DNA from: Craspedostauros australis
Taxonomy: Eukaryota; Bacillariophyta; Bacillariophyceae; Mastogloiales; Achnanthaceae
Direction of reading: 5' to 3'
DNA length: 64,000 nt
NCBI GenBank assembly: GCA_026770025.1
Contig: JAMXDE010000065.1
Location: 186,001-250,000, forward strand
The notes beneath the pieces are model-generated. The model was not told where the DNA came from and searched no databases. It saw nothing but the letters and a program-made list of their open reading frames with translations. Made by a program: the position numbers and the translations under genes. Positions 32,497 through 41,343 of this stretch are shown here, in pieces. Position 1 is the first letter of the stretch, and each line of letters opens with the position of its first letter.

Positions 32497-35048
32497 ATGG
32501 CATCTTCTCTTCCACCTGATGCTCCCAATGCCAATGACGACTTGCCCACAGCTTCCACTCCAGTTGCAACAACCGGCCATGGCAATGTCTCTCCATCCCA
32601 GCAGCTTCATCCCTTTGGACATGTTTTGGATGATGGAATGGGTGATGCAGGCAAATACACCCATGAAGAAGAAGGAGATGGCATCTGTGTCAACAGTGAT
32701 GACGAGGGTGCAGTGCCTACAGTGGTGCCTCCAGATCCTGTTGGTGATTTTGGAGTCCAACCATGCTCGCTTCCTGGCTACAGCCATTGCATCGTCCTCC
32801 CTCCCAAGAAGGGGAGTCAGGAGATCTCTGTGGAGTGGAAGGTGCTCTCGGCCTACGACCATGCAACAAAAGTGACTGTTGGAGAAACGCACAAGCTCGC
32901 TCTCCTCCATGCAAAGGAAGAGATTTGTTCACTGCGAACAGCTGTCTTGCAACGCTTCCCCAAGAGTCCTCCTGGGTCTCCACCATACATGCCAACACCC
33001 CATGACTTGATCCACGATGTGCTGGGTCTCACATCTCCCATTTTCATCCGTGCATTTGGCCCAAGCGGGCTGGATTTCTCATATCCTGAGTACATGGAGT
33101 TCCTCTATGCCATCACATCACAGATGGTGGAAGGCTGCACCATTCGTTGGCTCTATGATGGCGGCAATGCTGCCACGCTTCCCAGCTTTCCCACCAGACA
33201 GCACTACATTAATCTCTGGGATCGTATTCAACGCAATGGAAACCCTGTCTCTCGGACTGGCCATCGCTTTGTTTGGACCGAATTGGAAAGGGCTTTCAAC
33301 ATGACGCTTGAGATTCTTTGTCTTCGTCATCGTTGCCCGAATCGGATCGTCACATTGGATGATGACAAGGTCCATTGCAGCAGCCGTGCGGAGAGCAGCT
33401 ATCTGCTTGGCATGAGACATACTCATGCAAATCGTAATGGGTAAGTGACAAACAGCATTGTGTGTTTTGTTGCAGAGGGGTGGCATCTCCATTTCATATT
33501 TCAATTCCTCACCCCAGGTCTCCATCTCGTTTCCGTCTTCTGCATTCCTTCAGATTAACTCTGAACACTCTTGTCCAGTCTGCTTCTGGACTTGTTGTGG
33601 GGTTGGCCGCTTGCCGAGATGGGTTGGATGACGACACCTATCGGTTGTTCACCCAACAAAAAGAGCCAGATGGTTCTTTTCGAAATCTAACCCTCATGAC
33701 AGATCGAGGATACAACTGCTACAGCACCACCATCTTCCTCACTACTAGGGGTGCCAATCTGGAGGGTACACACATGCGAGCTGGATACCTACCATTCACC
33801 TTCGGCCCATCCATTGGCAAGGGTGCACTCCAGATGGATATTGGGAGGAAGGGGCCAAGGATGGTGCATAGCACTGTCACCAACAGCATTGGCAAACAAC
33901 AATTGACATGCTATGGATACCGACTCAACGAACAAACTGTACTTGCACTCTCCACAAGATCAAGTGGCTTCGAGTGGGACCTCACCCTCACCAACGCCAG
34001 TGACCAACAAAAGTACCAAGACATGGTGGAGGACAAGTATGGGAGCAATCCAAGATCCCCACACTACCCACACTTCTTCCAAACATGCACTGTCAATCCA
34101 ACACGCTCGTCGGCAGTCAGAGCTGCCATATCCCAAGCTCCCCTTGGCACAACCGGTGTTGTGGCTGCCGCATCCAAGAATGTGAAACAGCGTTGGGCAG
34201 ATATGGTGTGGGATCTGCCTGTGGATGGACTCACCTGTGGCCAGGGTGACCATCTGTAGTTCGTCCACCGCCGCTTCACGTTCATGAGCACCTCCACCCA
34301 CAGCATGATACAGAAGGTGCTTGAAAGTGGAGAGTGGTGCAACACCGACAACGCCACCATATTCAATCAAACTGCATGGGAGTGCATTGGCTGCTACTTG
34401 GGATATGACGTGCTTGGTCGGAAGGCGAAGTACCACCATGCGTTGCAAGCAGAAAAAGCGAGATTGTGCGCACTTGATTTATACTCCAAACTCACATCTC
34501 CCACCTTCGATTCCCGTCATGTTGAAATTGCACTTCTCTCCTCTCTCCGCGACAATGCCCCTGAAGAGGATGCCTTCCCTGACAAAGAGTTCATCGAACT
34601 CATGGTTATGTTTTACTGCAGCAAGCTCCAGCAAACCAGAGCCACACGATGCAAAATGCTCCGCACCATCCTCGCTGATGACAACAAGGTTTGACGGCGA
34701 TTCGTGGCTGTCAGCGACGCCTCCCTCAAGAAAGACCTCAAAGCTCGTCTCCCCAACACCAACACAACAAAAATGCCACGAGAGAAGGTTGTGGAGAGAT
34801 TGGTTGCCCTGGCGATGAAGGAGATCGAGCAGGAGCCCGACCATCCATTCAGTTTCCAGGCAGGAAGCACCACTTCGGAGTGGATGCACAAGCTTGACCA
34901 CGACCTCACAACTCTCATGTTACAATCGTGGTTCATGAAGTCGGTTCGGGGCAAGGCCAGAAAGCTCGAAAAGCTGGGCCACAAAAATGAAGCTCCCTTC
35001 ATGAAGCAGGCCCTCCACTGTGTTGGAGTGGGTGGCAAGGGAAGATAG
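32497..35048 (+). pseudogene. DDE-type DNA transposase, interrupted by two in-frame stops
   Basis: Exon 1 is 32497-33440. A 77-base intron follows (33441-33517; GTAAGT donor, CCCCAG acceptor), and the frame then continues from 33518. It is open for 561 codons to a TAG at 34257. The same frame goes on past a TGA at about 34692 to a stop at 35048, so two point nonsense changes interrupt one long reading frame. The recognisable block is LMTDRGYNCYSTTIFL followed by GTHMRAGYLPFTFG. It matches a transposase class common in diatom repeats and distantly recalls the second catalytic region of piggyBac transposases (Asp, then GT-x-x-R). The remaining catalytic acids are not assigned. The first ATG after the left inverted repeat that gives a non-hydrophobic start is 32497. 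The copy is probably inactive but young enough to keep its frame. Confidence 0.65.
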
Positions 35049-35518
35049 ATGAAGGTGATGTACCAAGTAGGGGTGGTGCAAAACACCGATGCACCAGCTC
35101 CACAGAGACGGTGGACGCGCTCGGAGACAACTCCACAACGACCGCGAACGTGAGCAGCTGCTCAACAAGGAAAGTACAGCCATGGGAATGGGTCAAGATG
35201 TAACATATAGCAAAGTAATAACACACAAACGTCCATCAAATATGGGGTGGTGTATTGTTCCTGTGAAGAGGCGCGGCCACAAATCATTGTGATACAAGAG
35301 GAAGAACGCTGCGGAACGATCATGTCCTGTGAAGAGCGTGGAGGACGTGGACAAGCATGCAATGAATGTATGTATACGAAGAACTGTGATGAGATGCAAG
35401 TGGCTCAATGCATCCAGGAGAAGCATTGAGCCATAGTAAACAGGAGGGCATGCCAGGACATTGTGAGAAATCGGAAAAAACGATATGAGGGGGGGAAAAA
35501 GTGAGCGCGAACAAATAG

Positions 35519-35669
35519 TTTTAGTCGAGGTGGTCGAAGAAAATGCCATCGCGATAAAACGTCACGTTGCTTGATTTTGGTCTGAGGAGACCATTTTTGG
35601 CACCCCTCGAATCCGCTTGGTCTCCTGAGACAATTTTGGACTTTTATCGTGGACGAATTTCTTTATGGA
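35519..35669. repeat. right terminal inverted repeat of the DNA transposon
   Basis: Inverse counterpart of 32103-32266. The outer end is TCTTTATGGA and the inner end begins TTTTAGTCG. It is followed by TA and then by the displaced tail of the split tandem-repeat copy. Confidence 0.75.
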
Positions 35670-35670
35670 T

Positions 35671-36072
35671 ATCCCGAGACGTGGTTCGGACCATGTCGTG
35701 GGAAGGCGAGTCTTGAGTGCTGGGAAATTCCTCCCTGACCTAAATGCTATTCTAGTTTAGCTCTAATAACCGACAATAATAATTGCACAGCTTCATTCGG
35801 ATGCACTTGGTGCGTGGCACAGATTGCATCCGTAGGTTGGAGTGGATGGGTAGGCAAGAGCCAGGGTCTACTAGAACAGTATCATACTCGAAGAGTATCC
35901 ATACGAGTATTGTATTGCATCATGTTGGATTGCATTATATTGCATTGCGCCGAGTCCGTGGTTACATAATATGGGGAAGGATGAGTCGACAATCCGTGCT
36001 CATTCATTTTCTAATGCTACCTAGTGCCGCGCAGATCGATACTTCCTTAGAGCCACTCTTCTCTGTGCTTCC
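35671..36072. other. intergenic, tail of split repeat then 3' flank of FAAL gene
   Basis: The first 90 bases are the displaced tail of the 565-base repeat copy. The rest is AT-rich with tattgcat/ttgcattatattgcatt words (about 35915-35955). It presumably holds the 3' UTR of the FAAL gene. No ORF is supported. Confidence 0.5.
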
Positions 36073-39000
36073 TCATACTTCCTCATCTCCTGATCCATCA
36101 GATATCGACACTGATACCTTCGTGTCTGATGTTTGCATGTCGCTGACCATCTTCCATGGAGCGTGCTCCACCAAGGCAGTGCCCTTCGCTGCTGAGCCCT
36201 TCGTTGCTGAGCCCTTCCTCATCATCGCAAACGACATCTGGTGCATCAGACCATCGATGTAGGATGTTCCCACCGACAACGTGGAAAACACACCGACATG
36301 ACCGTTGATGATGGAGTCATCGATCACTGTCCTGTCAGCAAATGTGAGCAGCGGAGCGTCATAGATGCGGAATCCAAAGAACAGCATCTTTCCCTGGATG
36401 GTCGCTCCTCGGAATCGCAACACAGCGTTCATCATCGGTGTGCCCCAAACAACTGCCTCGAAGGACCACGACTGAAAGAAATTGCTGTAGGACAAGTAGA
36501 CCATATACAATGAAATACACCATGGTCCTCCGCGTGCAACACTTCCCAAGAGAGTGATGGTGTTGATCACTCGATAGAGAACGAGCCAGACGAGGGTCTG
36601 GATGATGGCGGATGCCGCAATGGCAATCGGAACCAGCGCCGTTGTCGTGTCTGGCTTGAGCATGATAGCCAACAGCTCATATGATGGGATGAGGCTGGCC
36701 GCCACTGCCGCAAGGATGATGATATGCAGCAGGGTGTTGTTGATCATGAGCATGAAGAACTGGGATGTGGAGAGAGGCACGTTGCTTGGATGATGCTCGG
36801 TGTTGATCATATCGCTGGTGACGTGAGTGCAGGGAGTCACCATGGCTCTGCGGATGGTCACACCAGGGCCGCAAGCCAGTACCGTGCCGATGGTGCTGTC
36901 TTCGATGGTGATCGCCTTGTATTGGCCATCTTCTTCGACATCGAGGTCACAATAGGAGATGAAGGATCGCTTGACCGTGACGAGGTCCAGCTTGGATGGG
37001 GGGAACAGCATTGTCACTGCCCTCGATCTCATATCGATGTCCATGCCGTGTGCCATGAGGACGAGGTTCCAAAGTTGGGAGTATAATGTCAAGTCGAGGA
37101 TCAGTGTTGTTCCGACGAAGAAGTGGAAGTCGCAAGCCCAGTCAGCGAACTTGGAGAATGTTCCTGTCCGCGCTGGACCGGATCGCTTCTTGCCGATTAG
37201 CACCCACTTGAGGATGATGCTGGTGATCACGAAGCAGGCGGACGTGAGGCCAAAGAGGGCGATCCAGTAGACGATGGGGGAGTACCTCCAATCTGGAAGC
37301 CCATCTCCGACCAACTGATCAGCAGCCACGAAGCATGCGAATGCGAAGTACAGCTCGATGGCGAGCCAAACAAGCTTCATCATTCCCAGCACGATCAATG
37401 GGTTGGTGGATGTGTCGGATGCCGTGTCTCCACTCGCTGTTCCAGTTGCGGATGCATCGTCATCGCCCTTGAGAGTCGACGAAGGAGCATCGACAAATGC
37501 TGGGTTGCCTCTGATCGAGGTGTTTGGTGGTGCTTGAGCACCTTCCACCAGCACGGATATGCGCTGGACGTGGCAGCCAGAGCCGACGCTGGCTCCAGGA
37601 AGCAAGGCGCCGTCGACCGTAGCGTTGGGTCCAACCTGAATCTTGCGAAATCTCACGCTGGGGCCTTCCTGCTCATCCTTCCACGGGCCGAACATGCGGC
37701 ATCGGATGTTTGTGTTGACCGTGGCGCCAGCATCAACCTTGACCAGGTCAAACTCCCGGACGGTCGCGTTCACGCTGGCCGAGGGATGGATGTCGGCACC
37801 CATCAGGTAGTAGAACAACGTCATCAAAAGTGTGTTGCCGATGATGCGGCCGACGAATCGTTCCCACATCTCGACCAACCGATCGACGAACCACCACCTG
37901 ATGAAATAGATGCTGGTCTGATTGGCATACCCTTCTGTGTATCTGCCAATGACAATCCACTTCGAGAGGATGATCACGAAGGTGAGCGCAATGGCCCAGA
38001 CTGGGACGATCAAGGGTAGCAGCACCCATTCATGACCGGAGAGGACGTCGGAGCCGGCGATGGCTTTTCCAACTTCGTACGCTGGGACGATGGGGAGCGA
38101 GAAGATGAGGACCACGACGAGCGCACCGATGGCCTGGATGATGGCGACGGTCGATTGGGACAGAAACTTCTCATTCGGGATGGAGAGGATCCTCTTGAGG
38201 GTTGGGAGGTTGGTTGGTAGGGGCTCTCCCTTTGATGCCTCGAGATAAGTCTTGAGATCCATCACTCTCGGAAAGAGTTGGATGATGTTTGCGGGAAGGG
38301 TCGTGTTGTATCGTTCAGAAAGGGACTGGCGGAGCTCCAGCTCCATCATGGAAGACAATCCAACATCCTTCCACTCATCATCAGGGCTGACTTCGGTTCC
38401 TGTACAGCTCTTCACAAGGTCATAGAAGTCCATCTCTTCGATGTTGACGTTCTCGATGATGGACATTCTCATCGAGAGTCGCTTGGATTGACCCGCAAGA
38501 TTGCTGCCGTGCGAACTGAAGAAGTTCGATTTTCCGATGACATCCAGCACCGTCTTCTGCGTTCCTTCATGGAGACGCTGGCGATTTTGGCGTCTCTGGA
38601 TCTTTCCGCTCGTCGTTTTGGAGATGGATCGCTCTTCCACGGCTGCGACTGTTGCCGGTGTCAATCCGATCTGTGAGATGACGTTCCTTCTGACTTGTTG
38701 GCAGACCGTCTCGGCATCCTTCACATGGCGAGCTCGGATCTCGAAGACAATCTCCAGCTGTCCATCGTCGCCCGAATCGTTGGACGAGAAGGCGGCCACG
38801 CAACCTGGACGGACAGCGGATGATGCCTCCTCGACGGCGTGCTCGATGTCTTGGGGATAGTAGTTGACACCGTTGACGATGATGATATCCTTCTTGCGGC
38901 CGCAGATGTAGAGGTAGTCGTCTTGATAGAATCCGTAGTCACCTGTGCGCAAGTACATCTTACCATCGGCACTGGCATCGGCATCGGACGATGAATCACC

Positions 39001-40536
39001 CTCCACTCGCAGCGTGGCTTGGAAGGTCTCCTTGCTGAGCTGTGGCTGATTGTAGTATCCAGCGGCAACGGACGCTCCCGCCACCCAGATCTCCCCAGTG
39101 ACGTTGTCTGGGCATTGCACGCGAGTGTCCGGGTTCACGATGATGATATCGATGGAGCTGTGCAGATTGCTGCGCTGGGCGATAGCAACAAACGGCTGGA
39201 GATCTTCACCTTCGCGGATGGTTGAGAGATGGAAGCCAGGGTTGTAGCTGACTCCGACGACGTTCTCCGCCAGTCCGTACCCTGCGAGGAACCAGTCCTT
39301 GCGCAAGTTGTACTGGCCGAATGCATCGGCGAAGTTCTTCTCGGTGTCAAGCCGGATTGGTTCAGCGGCGTTCTGGAGATGAAGCACACTTGAGAGGTCC
39401 AGGTTGGGGATGGGATTAGTCTGCCCTTTGGGGTTCTCCAGGGCCTCATTGTACTTGCGGGTGACCAGCCGATAACCGAAGTCAGGGGCGGCGCTGAAAT
39501 TGCACTTGTGCTGGGACATGAGGTCGACCCAGAGCAACGGGTTGCGGATGAATGTGACAGGGGATATCATGTGGACTCGGGAATTCGATGCCAGCGGCAC
39601 AATCACCATTTGAACGAGGCCCATGTCGTGGTACTGGGGCAACCATGAAAAGGTGGTAAATCGCTCCGAGAGCTGTGTCTCGTTTGCACCTTTTTCAAGG
39701 CATGTGAGGGAAAAGCTGTGAAACAGTTCAACGTTGGCTCTCAGGGCGTCGTGGGTCACCATCACGCCCTTGGGGTTGCCCGTGCTTCCAGATGTGTACT
39801 GGAGGAAGGCGAGGTCCGAACCTTTGATGTTGGGTTCATCGAATGAAGGTGGCGACGACGATGAGCGGCCGGACATGAGGCTGGAAAGGAAGCCAGTCTT
39901 GGCTTGCTTGTTCTTGCCGTTGGTCTTGTCGGCGATGAACGGATCATGGCGGATGATGCGATCGGTGACTTGGTACTTGACCCCGCTCGGCCACAAGGAG
40001 CGGCTCTTGGACGCCGGATTGGCGCGATCGGCAGCGCGGAGCATGTTGATGGATGTTTGGGTGAGGATGAGTGCTGGCGCACAATCCCCGATGACCTTGT
40101 TCATTTTGGTGAGAGACTTGACGAGCGGTGGTCCGGGAGGGTAGACCAGGACGGCCGTCACTCCTGCGCGGAGACATCCCATGAACATGGCGAAGAAGTG
40201 GAGTCCGAAGTCGTAGCAGAGGACGACACGGTCATCTTTCTTGGCACCCCACTTGTTGCGGATGAGGTGAGCGCAGTGTCCTGCTTCATCCCAGAGCTGT
40301 TGGAAGGTGTAGTTGTTGGTTGCCTTGCCTTTTTCATTGTACCAGGTGGAGAAGACGGTGTCGGACTTGAGTTCGACGATGTACTTGATGTGTTCGATGA
40401 AGGACTTGGTTTGGATGGACTTGTGGATGATCTCGTGCTCAGTGGCGTTGGTGTTGGCGTTGGCGTTGGCGGTACCGGCTTCGATGTCATCGTCGACGGC
40501 GCGGTTTGCATCGGAGGGAGCGGATGGGTTGCCCAT
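36073..40536 (-). CDS. fatty-acyl-AMP ligase / carrier domain / membrane hexapeptide-repeat fusion
   Basis: 1487 residues, one exon. The N-terminal 640 residues are an acyl-adenylate-forming enzyme. The P-loop-like motif is QYTSGSTGNPKGVMVTH (about 243). WLPQYHDMGLV is typical of fatty-acyl-AMP ligases, AGYGLAENVVGV and RTGDYGF follow, and GRKKDIIIVNGVNYYPQDIE (about 545) is the hinge. A carrier-protein-like segment (about 695-760) carries VGLSSMMELELRQSL, whose Ser would take the phosphopantetheine arm. After it come multiple membrane spans around two left-handed parallel beta-helix (hexapeptide) regions (HPSASVNATVREF, QVGPNATVDGALLPGASVGSG). This order matches the NRPS-terminal type domain found after FAAL modules in bacteria. 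It probably activates a fatty acid and loads it on its own carrier at a membrane; the acceptor is unknown. The ATG at 40536 is followed by a short Asn/Ala repeat tract. Confidence 0.9.
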   Translation of the reverse strand: MGNPSAPSDANRAVDDDIEAGTANANANTNATEHEIIHKSIQTKSFIEHIKYIVELKSDTVFSTWYNEKGKATNNYTFQQLWDEAGHCAHLIRNKWGAKKDDRVVLCYDFGLHFFAMFMGCLRAGVTAVLVYPPGPPLVKSLTKMNKVIGDCAPALILTQTSINMLRAADRANPASKSRSLWPSGVKYQVTDRIIRHDPFIADKTNGKNKQAKTGFLSSLMSGRSSSSPPSFDEPNIKGSDLAFLQYTSGSTGNPKGVMVTHDALRANVELFHSFSLTCLEKGANETQLSERFTTFSWLPQYHDMGLVQMVIVPLASNSRVHMISPVTFIRNPLLWVDLMSQHKCNFSAAPDFGYRLVTRKYNEALENPKGQTNPIPNLDLSSVLHLQNAAEPIRLDTEKNFADAFGQYNLRKDWFLAGYGLAENVVGVSYNPGFHLSTIREGEDLQPFVAIAQRSNLHSSIDIIIVNPDTRVQCPDNVTGEIWVAGASVAAGYYNQPQLSKETFQATLRVEGDSSSDADASADGKMYLRTGDYGFYQDDYLYICGRKKDIIIVNGVNYYPQDIEHAVEEASSAVRPGCVAAFSSNDSGDDGQLEIVFEIRARHVKDAETVCQQVRRNVISQIGLTPATVAAVEERSISKTTSGKIQRRQNRQRLHEGTQKTVLDVIGKSNFFSSHGSNLAGQSKRLSMRMSIIENVNIEEMDFYDLVKSCTGTEVSPDDEWKDVGLSSMMELELRQSLSERYNTTLPANIIQLFPRVMDLKTYLEASKGEPLPTNLPTLKRILSIPNEKFLSQSTVAIIQAIGALVVVLIFSLPIVPAYEVGKAIAGSDVLSGHEWVLLPLIVPVWAIALTFVIILSKWIVIGRYTEGYANQTSIYFIRWWFVDRLVEMWERFVGRIIGNTLLMTLFYYLMGADIHPSASVNATVREFDLVKVDAGATVNTNIRCRMFGPWKDEQEGPSVRFRKIQVGPNATVDGALLPGASVGSGCHVQRISVLVEGAQAPPNTSIRGNPAFVDAPSSTLKGDDDASATGTASGDTASDTSTNPLIVLGMMKLVWLAIELYFAFACFVAADQLVGDGLPDWRYSPIVYWIALFGLTSACFVITSIILKWVLIGKKRSGPARTGTFSKFADWACDFHFFVGTTLILDLTLYSQLWNLVLMAHGMDIDMRSRAVTMLFPPSKLDLVTVKRSFISYCDLDVEEDGQYKAITIEDSTIGTVLACGPGVTIRRAMVTPCTHVTSDMINTEHHPSNVPLSTSQFFMLMINNTLLHIIILAAVAASLIPSYELLAIMLKPDTTTALVPIAIAASAIIQTLVWLVLYRVINTITLLGSVARGGPWCISLYMVYLSYSNFFQSWSFEAVVWGTPMMNAVLRFRGATIQGKMLFFGFRIYDAPLLTFADRTVIDDSIINGHVGVFSTLSVGTSYIDGLMHQMSFAMMRKGSATKGSAAKGTALVEHAPWKMVSDMQTSDTKVSVSISDGSGDEEV

Positions 40537-41161
40537 GTTGGAATGCGTCGTTGAAACGAGGGGTTGGTTGCAGATGTGGTTGTGTTCTGTTGTGTTGCGA
40601 TTGGTGCAGCGTGGTTACTTTGATCTTGTCGATTTGTGAGTTGTTGGTTCTCGAGCTTCAGAATTGTGAGCAGTTGGACAATCATCGGCGTTGTGTTGTC
40701 TGGTGCCTTCTTCGGGCACATACGTGCTCGTACGAGTGCTGCCGCTGCATTTGTTATCCAGCGAGATGAATTCCTTCATCAGATTGTTCCGTGGAAGGAT
40801 CGTGGAAGGAAGGTGTTGTTGGGTGATGTGTGCGCTGGTTGGAGTCGTAGGTGTGAACAAGACAATCGCAAGATACGGCGCTCTGTCGCTTCCGGTGGCC
40901 GCACTTTGGATCATGGGTGCAGATTCGTGGCCCGATAGGAGAAGACTGCATACCAGCACTCCGCGCAACACGAAAACGAATACAGTTCTGCAGAGCGCAG
41001 TAGAGCATAGTACCAGGATGTCGTGATACAACCAAGAAACATATATCCGATCGCCGGACGAAGCAGCGTTCATGTGGTGTGCAGGACCCAAAAACAGTCG
41101 AGCAATTATTGGAGTGGGAAGAACGGGCAAGTTCGCGCAGACGTGACAGCCACACACTCTG
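40537..41161. other. upstream region of the FAAL gene
   Basis: 625 bases between the FAAL start and the copia element. It should hold the FAAL promoter and 5' UTR. The copia insertion lies about 625 bases upstream of the FAAL ATG. No ORF is supported. Confidence 0.45.
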
Positions 41162-41343
41162 TATTGAAACGGAGACGGTGGTAGGTATAAAGTCGTATCT
41201 TAGTGTGTTGATTTGCGGATTGTGTCCGGTTTGTTTCTTTTTCCTTTTCTTTGCGTTGCACCTTCTGTGCCTTTTCTGTGGCTGTTGTCGTTTGCTGCTG
41301 CTCGTGACTCAGCCGAGTCCTCGTGACTGGTTTCGCTCCAATA
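41162..41343 (-). repeat. copia 3' LTR
   Basis: 182 bases, same sequence as 48593-48774. The end of the gag-pol frame overlaps it by about 35 bases. Confidence 0.95.

Larger units (their letters stand above)
32103..35669 (+). mobile_element. DNA transposon with long terminal inverted repeats
   Basis: The element starts TCCATAAAGA and ends TCTTTATGGA, inside imperfect terminal inverted repeats of about 164 (left) and 151 (right) bases. It is flanked on both sides by TA; a 4-base ATAT duplication with a shorter terminus is equally compatible. It carries one transposase gene with an intron. It lies inside copy 2 of the 565-base tandem repeat. The intact copy 1, near 31535, therefore shows what the empty site looked like. 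The superfamily is not certain; the transposase motif is discussed in its own entry. Confidence 0.8.

Noticed and set aside
35519-35669. First reading of the repeats flanking 32.1-35.7 kb as LTRs
   Set aside because: The two arms match only in inverse orientation and the interior encodes a transposase, so it is a terminal-inverted-repeat DNA transposon.
39904-40554. 216-codon plus-strand frame opposite the FAAL gene
   Set aside because: It is the antisense shadow of a strongly conserved acyl-AMP ligase domain, with Asp/Val/Gly-rich content typical of such shadows.
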